From contig FN649739.1 of NCBI GenBank assembly GCA_000310025.1, positions 1,990,110-2,049,647 on the forward strand: a DNA stretch of 59,538 bases. Direction: 5' to 3'. The position numbers and the translations under genes were made by a program. This document shows positions 19,447-29,300 of this stretch, piece by piece; position 1 is the stretch's first letter; every line of letters starts with the position of its first letter. The DNA is from Ectocarpus siliculosus. Taxonomy: Eukaryota > Sar > Phaeophyceae > Ectocarpales > Ectocarpaceae. The notes under the pieces were generated by a model. The model saw nothing but the letters and a program-made list of their open reading frames with translations, was not told the DNA's origin and did not search any database.

Positions 19447-22400
19447 ATGGGTACACATTTTCTCCGCGAGTACATCTGTGCATCCCCCACGGGTGCAACC
19501 AAGCTTGCCGGTGCGCAGCATCGACACGGCCAGCAAGAGGCAAAACGAAGCTCTCTCACGACTGACGAGCGCACCATGGCAAGGCAAGCCGCGGACGATC
19601 TAGAGTACAAGAAGGCGATCAGCAGGGAGCTCTGCTGGGCTGTCAAGGAGACCACTCTCGAAGGACTCGAGAGCCACGCCGCCAAGCACGGGCTGACGAT
19701 TGTTCAAGCTTGGCGAGCTCCGCGAGGAGAGGGCTTCAAGGCCGCAGCGGCGAGGTTTGTCGTGGATGCCGCGGACGTCCTTATCGTGGCCTTCCGCGCG
19801 ACCATCGGCAACGACGAGTGGCTCGAGTACCCGCAGAAATATTTCAAACAGCGATTGATTCCACACGACGGTGAGAGAGGCGCCGACTGCACTGCTGGTG
19901 TGTGTTCATCCGAATAGCCCTGACTGTCAGTTGTACAAAGTCGGCACGTGTCTAGACTGCTGTTGATGGAAAACGCCGTAGACCGTAATCTACACGTGTA
20001 AACGAGGTCTGTCTGTGGGATGCTGATGCCTTTATTTCACTCCCGTGACAACCGTCACACATCTCGTGTACGCTCGTACTCATATCCCTTCCTGTACTGC
20101 CCGCGTATTCTATCCATCCTGTACCATGTGCTTCTTGTTCGGCAGGCGAGGCTCCAGGCACAAACCTCAAGGTCTTCGGCGTGTGGAGCCTGACTTTGGA
20201 CGAGGTTCGTACGCGTGTTTGCGCTTTCGATGCGTGCGGCCGGTCTTGCCAAACCTGCTGCTCCGGCTGCTGATGTGTACATCACGAGCAGGAGGTAGCG
20301 AGTGGCTGTTTTCGTACATGCAATAGGTTCCACGAAATCGGTAGCGGTGTGCGATACGACAGCAGAGCAGTGATCGCCGAAAGTAATCAGAGAACGGAAT
20401 GTTTTGGGAACAAGGTCTCCCGATCAGATAATAAGCACACCGCCGTATGCGCCATGTTTGAGACACTCATATTACGCCCTCTAGAATGCAGATTGTTTCT
20501 GGATGGCTGTACATAGGATGGGAGACAAGAGCTCCAAGAAGCGATCATTTTGCAAATATCGTGTGCTCATAAAACTTCAAAATTGAGGGACGTTCCCGGA
20601 CCGTTCTTCGGTTCCCTCTGGGATGAAGTCAGCACCCAGAACCCCACCAAGCATTCCAATTGCGTGCTGGTGGTGGTCGTCGCCATCCATCCATAAACGG
20701 CCGATCTAGATACCTACCGCACAGCCTCACCGAAGGCCTCCTATAGTATCCGGGGTCACACAACATCATTCCTTTCCAGGCGCATGCCTCCATTGTTTCT
20801 GTTTTGGAAAAATCGAAAACTCGAAACTCCCGATCACACACGGGGCCCCGTGCATCAATCATGGTGCCCCGACAGTCTCCGCTCACGGCGCGACATGAAC
20901 CGTCAAATCGATATGGATTCTTCCAAAACCTCTCCGTGTACCCAAGAGCAGACGACTGCAGTTGTGACTGTCTTGGTAGATATATCATCCCTGGTACCTT
21001 GTTAGCTATTATATAAGGTACCTTGTGTTTGACGCTACCATGCTTTCCCTATTTTAGTGCAAGTCTCTGAAAACAAAGCACGAACTCGACGAAGATCCGA
21101 CTATTGCAGGAAAATCCGAATGGTACAGCAGTCCTGCTATAGCTGCGAACACCCCTCACCCCAACTCCAGGCATGTCGCTGATAGTGGCCGCTCTGCGTG
21201 CTCCCTCCCTCCCACCACCGGCAACCCTGAATCGCGCCCCCGCACCCACAACGTGAACCAACAGGTCTGGAAGGTGCCCGGGGACAAGCCGGACGGCCCC
21301 AAAGACAACCTGCGGGGCCTCATCTGGCGGCAGCTGAACGCCGGCAACCGGGTCTGGCTGACGGGGCACAGTAAGGGGGGTGCCGTCGCTACCACAGCCG
21401 CTTCGCGCCTTCTCCTCGGAGATTCATCGGTGTGTAGCATGTATAGTAGTAGCATACCTACATGCGTAGCGTTCTGATCGGCCGGTTGAAATTGACTCTG
21501 CTGTAGTGTTCTGCGGCTCGATGTGTACCTACGTAGCGTTCTGGTCGCACTGCTGGGGTGTTGTATCTGCTGTGGTTGTGTTAAGTCTGTGGAGGTGTTT
21601 TACCCACCTGACGTGGCCTACTCCGTTTTTATGTTTTTGTGCCATCCAAGCCATCCCTCCGGGATGGGGTCATGAAAGAACTTTATCATCAAGATCAAGA
21701 GGTGATGCAAGATTTTAATAATAGCAGGCAGCAGACCCGGCCCACAGCTGGCTGTCAGCTGCCAGTTGTGACGTTCCCAAGCTCATACAGCTGACGCCCG
21801 CCCTTTAGTGTTTGTTACCGCTGGTGCTTTTTTTTTTTTTTTTGGGGGGGGGGAGGCGAGCTATGTCTTTTCATGAAGCGAACGGCACGTATGTGTGTTT
21901 CCACGCCCGTCCACCCACTCTTTTCTGTTTGCCTCTCTCTTATGCCGGGGTGTTTTTTTTTTTTTTTTTTTGCACTCTCCGGCGTGTTTTTTCGTTTTTT
22001 TTTCCACACCAGGTTGGCGGGAAGGAGGAAGCCGCCGACCCCGCCGTCCGCCGCCCGGAGCCGGACATGCTCTCCCTACGCGGCGGTCCCCTCTCCCGCC
22101 TCTCCGTCTTCACCTACAACGCCCCGATGGCGTTCTTCCATACCCTTGGCAGATCTCTACGACGCCAGGATGGCCGAAATCGGCGGCCGGGAAGGGAGCG
22201 CGGCAAGGAGATTGCATTTTTGGGGGGGGGGGGGGGGGGGGCAGGAGGAGCAGGAGGAGGAGCACCAGCAGCACGTGCGGTTCGAGCACAGGGCGGATCG
22301 AGTGAGGAAGCTCCCGCCGTCTTCGGACATGCGGCACGTCGGCGAGAGAAGGTTGGAAGGGAGCGGGCTTATCGAGGACACCGGGGTGCTCCTCGGCGGA

Positions 22401-22469
22401 GCGATTGCGGTAGGAGGGGTGCTCGCGGCCATGTTTGCGGCGGCTGCCAAGGTTGTCAACAGTCACTGA
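19447..22469 (+). CDS. Class-3 (alpha/beta hydrolase) lipase-like protein; last exon frame-disturbed
   Basis: Exons 19447-19870, 20146-20204 and 21265-21429 join in phase and encode 216 aa; a fourth exon starts at 22013. The core is lipase class 3: VLIVAFRATIGNDEWLEY (oxyanion-side strand), then VWLTGHSKGGAVATTAA, where Ser197 of GHSKG is the predicted nucleophile, then LSVFTYNAPMA in exon 4 (matching the VYTYGxPRVG strand). After this the sensible frame changes. From about 22135 the +1-shifted frame reads PLADLYDARMAEIGG and runs past a 20-G run (22222-22241) to a stop at 22469, with an Ala/Gly-rich hydrophobic C-terminus. The unshifted frame gives Arg-rich nonsense to 22531. The cause may be an assembly error, a tiny intron or a real frameshift. 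The catalytic Asp and His cannot be assigned. ATG 19447 is the first in-frame ATG; 19576 is an alternative start. Confidence 0.75.
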
Positions 22470-23650
22470 TGACCACGCTGTCCATAATAGAAACGACGAG
22501 CGTTAAGTCTTTCGAGGTCCGGAGCGCATGATGGACGACGGGCGTTTTTTGTTCCGAGCGCAGCCGTCAATTGTTTATGGTGTTGGGACTGAAAAGATTT
22601 TAAGGGTGGGTCAACCGGAATATAGGCGTGGTCGATGTTGTTGTTGTGGCAGCGTATAGTCTAGTTTGGTTCTTCGAAGCATCGACCACGATCGGTGTGT
22701 GTGTCCCTCGTGGTTTGATCCGACACGCACCTGTTGTTGTTGTTCCCGCTCTCGTGGATTGTCGATATGTACACAAAATATTATGTAAGTGGTAGTTTTT
22801 GAGAGACGCCCGCACTCAGGGCAGTGTTGTTTCATTTTTTTGCTTCGTGTGTTGCAGCTTGAAGGGCGGAGGAGATCGAACTAGAGCCTGCCCGTTTGTG
22901 TGTTTTTCGCGTGTCGGGTTATTGCGGAGAGGAGCTCAGCACAGCCCATAGGTCATTGAAGTCCTCCTTTTGTGGCATACTTCTCAGGGGTTGTGTTCCA
23001 CGTTACATGTACCTAGTGTTTGTTACTGAGCCCTAATGCGATGCAGGATTGATCCCCGGGAGAAATGCGATGCCCCCCCACCCTGCGTGTTTGGCAGTCG
23101 CTGTTGTGGTTTGGCTCTTTTGCCAAGAGAGTTTTGGTACTTCCCCGTCTTCGTGCCACAATCAGAATCCTGTCGCGATATGCACTGTAGGTGCAAGCAT
23201 CGAGGTTCCCTTGGCCTGACTGTTTGGATGAATTGTGGTTGGATGGGAAAGTCGTTCGGTGCTTGATGCTGTGGAGGTGTTGCGGGGTAATGTCGAACAC
23301 GGGCGAGGCGGACAACCGCCACCCCCCTGCTTCTTCCATCCCCGCTGTTGATCCTGGCACGTGGGCGGTACTAATTGTTGATTTTTTCCCCTTGGAATAT
23401 TTCACCACCTTTTACTTGAGTTGGACAAAATAGGACAGCCAGCGTTAGTGTGTATCACGCTCACACTTCGAAGATAGAGATCGATCTTTAGGGGGCCTAA
23501 CACGAAGGCCTCTGGTAATTTCCCGTCAATTTATACTTTTTTTGGGTACCTGGCGAGTTGTGGCACCTAACCTACCTGTGGTTGTTGACTGCTGTCTGTC
23601 ACTCGAGGCGGAAACACCGGCGCGCGGAACGATCCCGTTGGGTTGACCGT

Positions 23651-23715
23651 TTAGAAGCCGAAATCAAACCGGTAACAACGTTGACTAGTCTAATCGTTTG
23701 ATTTAGGCTTCTAAT
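23651..23715. repeat. MITE-like stem-loop, copy 2
   Basis: TTAGAAGCCGAAATCAAAC and GTTTGATTTAGGCTTCTAA form a 19-bp stem with one mismatch around a GACTAGTC core. It is related to the stem-loop at 1165-1233. Confidence 0.55.
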
Positions 23716-24603
23716 GAAGCCATGCAATAGAAGAACCGCAACGTGGATTCGTAAGCTTCGAGAACGGTGGAGCAGGAAAATAGACACGGGAAAAAGAGGG
23801 AAAAAATGTACGCATACTACTCCAAGGGCTGCCTACTGGTGGGTTTCAAGCGCTCGGATTTTGTACGTTGCCCTCACCATCCTAAAACGGCTTGCGTTTT
23901 CGGGTTGCCTGCATGTACGTAGTCTATTCGTATCGCTGTGTAAACAAGACACAGAAAATACGTGTTCGCAAGATGATGGTGTCCCGCTTCGTGTGTATAA
24001 TTCTCCGTGATGGTGTTGAAACAGGGCGAAGCGCGTGCCATCTTCGACAAAGAGCGGTGCACAGCCACTAAATAACAGCGGCCCAACTTGCGTCAGGACG
24101 TTGTACCTCGCTATTTGCTCTGTTGGGCTGCTGCTGCACCCACCGTTGAGCGTCGCGCTGGCTTATTAACTGCTGCGTTCGTTCAACATGTTGAAATGTC
24201 ATCATCTCCCCAACGGGGGCTGCATCTAGGTAAACGGCGATCTCTCCGGACGTTGACGTTGTTAGATGTGGATGGCCTACAACTACTACTGCTGTTGTGC
24301 CGCAGGCTGGCATCCTTGCCCTCCTTCAACCCCTTTGCGCCAGCCAATATCATGAATGTCGCCACTCTAGACTTAAAAGAAACAAGAGAAACACCTGAAT
24401 AAAGTGTTCGCTTCTTGTACAGTAGCGGGTCTCCACCGCCGTGTTGAAGCAGGGTCAAGCGCCTGCGATCTTCGATCAAGAGCGTTTTACAACCAACCAA
24501 CAGCGGCGGCCCACCGATGGCTTTATTAGCATTTTTGTGACCACGGGCCGAGTCTTTGCTAGATTTTGGGATTAGCAACTGACACGAGTTTAATGTGAAG
24601 AAA

Positions 24604-24631
24604 AACAACAACAACAACAACAACAACAACA
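24604..24631. repeat. AAC microsatellite
   Basis: About nine AAC units. Confidence 0.9.
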
Positions 24632-24824
24632 CCGTGTTGTGGTCAGGACGCTGTACCTTGTTGCGGAGTACTATTCACTCGATTTCGCTTTTGTTCTCTT
24701 CAAAGAAAGTCGCGCTGGCTCTATCTATCTGTTGCGTCACGTCTCATAAACAAACAGTTCGTTCGTTCATGATGGAATTATTTGTCATCTTCCAACGGCG
24801 GCTGCACCTTCTTGGATGGCTCAC

Positions 24825-26159
24825 TACCGTAATAGTCGGAGAGTTGGCACCGGCCAGAGAGATGGCACCGGTCGGAGAGACGGCACCGGGGTGCGATCAA
24901 AAAACCGATAAAAAAACATTAAATTCGATTTATGCACAGGGGTCGGTGAGATCGCACCAGGTGTGATCTCTCCGACCCCCAAATCCAAGATTGAGCTCCT
25001 TTTCAGCTGCCGGAACGAGGTACATGTGCGTACCTTTTACAGGTGGGGACGGTGTGAGCGGAGCGCCACTCCTTTACGTACGATTGGATGGTCGCGGTTC
25101 ACGCGGGATGCCAGTTGTTTTCATTTTTTAATTGGTATGGAAGTTGCCAACCTTACACTCAACCAAACACACAACTGTTAAGGAGGACCCGATTCGCAGG
25201 GTATCCGTCGGTTGACTTTTACCAGAATCGGTACACCTTCGCATATGGCGTCAGCTGGATACTGGTTCGAATCTCCTTGGGTGCACGTTTTTTCTCCTGA
25301 CTTGGACATTTTCCCATGGACACCATGTGTGTCAGTCCTGAGAACACCTCTTGGAATCGATCCTATAAAGAACCTTGTGACACTTCCATCGAATTTCCCG
25401 TCCTGGCCACAAGAGGTTCCCAGTTGAGGGTAAATTCTGTGGGTGGAGAGTGTTAAGGAGGACCCGATTCGCAGGGTATCCGTCGATTGACTTTTACCAG
25501 AATCGGTACACCTTCGCATAACGATGTACGTACATACATGCGCACCCAACCTTACACAACCCGAAACTATTGTACTGCTGCGAAGCTGAAGGAGCTGCTG
25601 CAGCAGCATCAGCAGTACCAGCACCAGCATCAACAGTACTGCCACTGGTCTGTGAGGAAGCGGTACCCCTGACATGGCACAATCAATGGCTGTGTGTGTG
25701 CGCTCTCGCACTGACTGACATCGTCTAGATCGACTAGATTTTTTTTGGAGCTACTACTGTATTTCGCCGCTTTTTTCGGGGTACGTATCTGGCACGTATA
25801 TGTGTATATGTGTACTTCGCTGCCTTGTTTCCGGCGCAGATACTATATGCGTATGTGTGCAGAAGACCGTGTGCGTGCGTGGGTACCTACACTGGTGATG
25901 GGAGCGGGGTGCGTGCATACAGCACCTGTACCTGTGTGTATTTCATCGGAGATCGCACCGGTCGGAGATATCGTACCGGTGTGACTTGAAAAATTAAAAT
26001 TCTAAACGAAATGGTTTTTTTTTTTTATGATTTAATTGCATTTGGCATTTGGGGTCGGAGAGGTGGCACCGGGAGATGGCGCCGCGGGTGTGAAAAAAAA
26101 CAGGAAAAAACATCAAAAAAACGATCACACCCGGTGCCAACTCTCCGACTATTACGGTA
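24825..26159. mobile_element. Non-autonomous inverted-repeat DNA transposon (about 1.33 kb, TA flanks)
   Basis: The left end at 24825-24853 (TACCGTAATAGTCGGAGAG then TTGGCACCGG) is the exact inverse of 26131-26159, 29 bp without a mismatch. If the outer TA belongs to the target site, the element is CCGTAATAG...CTATTACGG flanked by TA, as in Tc1/mariner-like transposons. Subterminal modules of the GGTCGGAGA..GGCACCGG type repeat on both sides, giving a foldback-like structure. Inside is a direct repeat of about 68 bp (25176-25245 and 25451-25520). No transposase frame is visible, so it must be mobilised in trans. Confidence 0.75.
25176..25520. repeat. Direct repeat of about 68 bp, spaced 275 bp
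   Basis: TGTTAAGGAGGACCCGATTC ... CGGTACACCTTCGCATA occurs at 25176-25245 and 25451-25520 with about one mismatch, inside the inverted-repeat element. Confidence 0.85.
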
Positions 26160-26314
26160 CTTCATTTGCCACAGGCCGGCGCCCGTGTCCTGCAGACAGC
26201 CCCTTTGCCAAATCTGTAGTCGTCACCAGGCCGTATTTCCTTTGTTCTCGGGGTAACACCCAGCTAGGGAGAGAGTGGTGTTAGAAAGGCTTCTTGCCCG
26301 GGTCTAAAGAAGAG

Positions 26315-26345
26315 GAGAGAGAGAGAGAGAGAGAGACAGAGAGAG
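26315..26345. repeat. GA microsatellite in helicase 5' UTR
   Basis: A GAGA run ending just before the helicase start at 26357. Confidence 0.8.
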
Positions 26346-26356
26346 CCAGCGCGTCG

Positions 26357-29300
26357 ATGAGTTCCGAAACACTTATTATTCATACAACAGCACAAACCCG
26401 CATCGACGCACTGCATGCGATGGCGGCAGGAGGAGGAGGAGCAGCCGCTGCCAACCCGAGGGCCACCACGGCGGCGGAGGCCCCGGCCAAAACGCTACGC
26501 GGCTATCAGTCCCGCATAGCAAACAAGTGCTTGCACGACAACACGATCGTCGTCCTGCCGACCGGATCGGGCAAGACCCTCCTCGCGGCCGAGGTCATCA
26601 AGCGACTGGGGCCCCCCGCCCTCTTCCTCGTGCCGACATGCCTCTTGGTGGACCAGCAGGCCGAAGCCCTCGGCTCCTGGACCGGACTAAGCGTGGCCAA
26701 GTACAGGGGCGGGGCGGGACTGCCGCCGTCAACGTTCAAGATATTAGTGAGCACTCCCCAGGTAAGGTCCGTGCGTGCAGTTCGAGTACGTGCGTACAGC
26801 AGTTTAGAGTTACTGCCGGGTGTTCGCGCAGCAGGGAGGGGGAGGTGGTGCAGCAGGTTTGGGCGTGGGCATGTCTTCTGTGTGAAGGTAGCATTGACTT
26901 GCACGAAAATCGGATGATGTACACCAGTATTGTACAGCAATCGTTGATGACGGTCGTCGTCTTATTTGCGCGACAAAGTCTTGTGTGTGTGTCTTGATGA
27001 CACCCGCCGCTTGCCGCCGCGTCTGTTTTCTTTGCCTCTCCTTACACGCTGGAACAGGCCTTCAGGACTGCACAACAGAACGGGATCGGACATCTGCAGT
27101 GGTCGGCGTTCAGGGTTGTGATCTTCGATGAGGTGAATGCAATGCGTTACTCATAGCTTCTACCTTCAGCATACAGCAGAAGGTACTTGTAGCGATACAT
27201 GATAAATAAGTGTACACAGCAGTAGTTTTTTTTTCCCCTCGCCGCAACGTCTATACAGTGGGGGTCCCTCTATAGTGCGGGTTATATAGTGCGGGTGCCC
27301 GCTATAGTGCGGGTGAAATCGCTTGGCACAAATTGGGTCCTCTATAGTGCGGGTGCCGCACTATTCGGGGCACCCCTCTATAGTGCGGGTTTGACCCCTC
27401 TCAAGACCCTATATAGTGCGGATTTGACGTCACGCCATGTCACCACCGGCCTAGATGCGGTCAAACCTAGATAGCCAACCCACACATTTTCCCGACACAC
27501 ACACACAGTCGTATTGGCGTTCGCATTTAGCGCATTGCGCAATTTTCGAATTTTGGCCCCATTCCAGGGACCTTGATTTTTACCCGTTGGCACTGACGTC
27601 TTTTCATTGGTCAGCCGGTTAGCGCGGTCGATGCTAATAATAAATACACACACACACACACACACACACACCCCTACCGGCCACGCATAGCAGCAGCAGC
27701 ATACCCCTACTGGCCACAGGAACAGCAGCAGAGGCACAGGATGCCGTGTGCAGCAGGCGAACTCTGCCAACTTAGCAACCTCACACCCAAAGCCCCCGAC
27801 GGCCACCAATGTCGAGGAGGATGTGGCGGCAGACTGCATGGTATATGCGGCGAGGTGGAGGAGGACGGCGAGGACGAAATGAACCGCCTCTGTCCGGCGT
27901 GCTTCTCCTCCAAACTTTCCAAACACTTCGCCCCCCTGGAAAGCTACGCGGCAGGGTGCAGCTTGAACGAGGCCAGCTACTTGCTCAAGAGGGCACGGAT
28001 GTTGATGATCGAAGCGCATGCATCGAAGCCATCGCGCCAGGCCGATGTTAGGGAGTTTTTTGACGCGTAGAGCAATCAGCCAGCCGTTTTGCCCCACGCA
28101 GCTCCTGCTGTAATTTGCTGGTAGTGGATCTGCCGGGTGTTTGAATGAGTCAACTGTCTGCGAGTTTCACTTTGCCGTTTTTTCTTCAAAGCCGCCCCCC
28201 CCAAACGTATATGGCGTTGTGTTGTGTTGGGGTTTTCTTGGAAAACTTGAGGTAGAACGTGCGGGAAGTACAATGTAGGATTTTTTTTTGGGTCCTTGTT
28301 TCTATTATATTTTTCTTGGAGTGTCCCCCCTCTCTTTTTTTCTCCGTGGGTGTGTCTGGGTCGTGTTGAAAAGGTGTTCGTTTCGTTTGTGAACGGACGT
28401 GTTTCGTATTTGGCAAGTTCAGGTCTCATTTTGTAGGCCTAACCTTGTTTTTTTAATGTGCAAGCGGAACTATCAATGCAGAATGGAACAAGGAACAACA
28501 ACATGGGCTGTGCGCAGCCTTCCTTTTTGGTACAGAGCGTACATTGCGTAACATCTCTGTACAGTACAGGATGTGGTTGTATAATATTTGCCGCTGCTGT
28601 GCAGTACATCCCGATGTATGTGCAACTTTTGCTGTTCTCTGCTCACCTGCGAACGGATGCAGGCTTCTATCCGTAGAGATACTGCATTTTTTCCCTCACT
28701 TGTTACATGCACTACCGTGCCACCTGCATACAGTATCCCTCGCTTTTGGCTACGTCCTATGCTAAAACCTAGTGATTTCGTGGATAGTGCGCCTACCCGC
28801 ATTATTGAGGGTTCTGAAAACCTGAATAGTGCGCCTTCCCGCACTAGTCAGGCTCGAAAGCATATAATGCGGGTGCCCTCTATAGTGCGGGTTTTTTCGC
28901 GTGTCACATACCCGCACTATAGAGGGACCCCCACTGTATGTCGTTTTTGTCCCGGTGACCCAAAGGTGACCCTTTCAGAGAGAACCGCTGACCCGAAGGT
29001 GACCCTTTCAGAGAGAACCGCTGACAGATTGTTCATCTCCTCTCCGTTCTCTGATCAAGCGTGTCTCTCTGCATTCCGATCAATACCTTATTTCTCGCAC
29101 CGAACAAAAAGCAGGAGCAGAGGAAAGAGAGTGACACCGCATCCACTAAAATTTCGAAACGGATTTTTTTCACTTTTCCTCGAGTCGAAAACAAATAAGT
29201 CGGCCGTCGTTCCTGCTAGCCACCGTCCTTGGTGTCACTCTCTCGGTCGAATTTTTCTCGTGCAGGAAAACAGCGAACCACAATAACATAGACACATACG

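Larger units (their letters stand above)
22532..24824. other. Repeat-rich intergenic region, no gene seen
   Basis: No exon-like conservation. It contains the stem-loop at 23651-23715. It also contains a diverged duplication in which two blocks recur further on: GCG..ATCTTCGA..AGAGCG at about 24033 and about 24459, and CAGGACG.TGTACCT.G..GCGCTGGCT at about 24094 and about 24645. An AAC microsatellite lies at 24604-24631. Confidence 0.5.
27256..28936. mobile_element. pogo/Tigger-like inverted-repeat element (1681 bp, TA target duplication)
   Basis: Terminal inverted repeats of 27 bp are exact: 27256-27282 begins CAGTGGGGGTCCC and ends TATAGTGCGGGT, and 28910-28936 is its inverse. TA flanks both ends (27254-27255 and 28937-28938). 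The CAGT start and TA duplication fit pogo/Tigger-type Tc1-mariner elements. TATAGTGCGGGT modules repeat many times inside both ends. The only intact frame is a 109-aa Cys-rich protein, so the element is probably non-autonomous or a deletion derivative. Confidence 0.8.

Noticed and set aside
25212-25427. 71-codon plus-strand frame near a GGTTCGAATC box
   Set aside because: It sits in the duplicated part of a transposon; no cloverleaf and no protein features.
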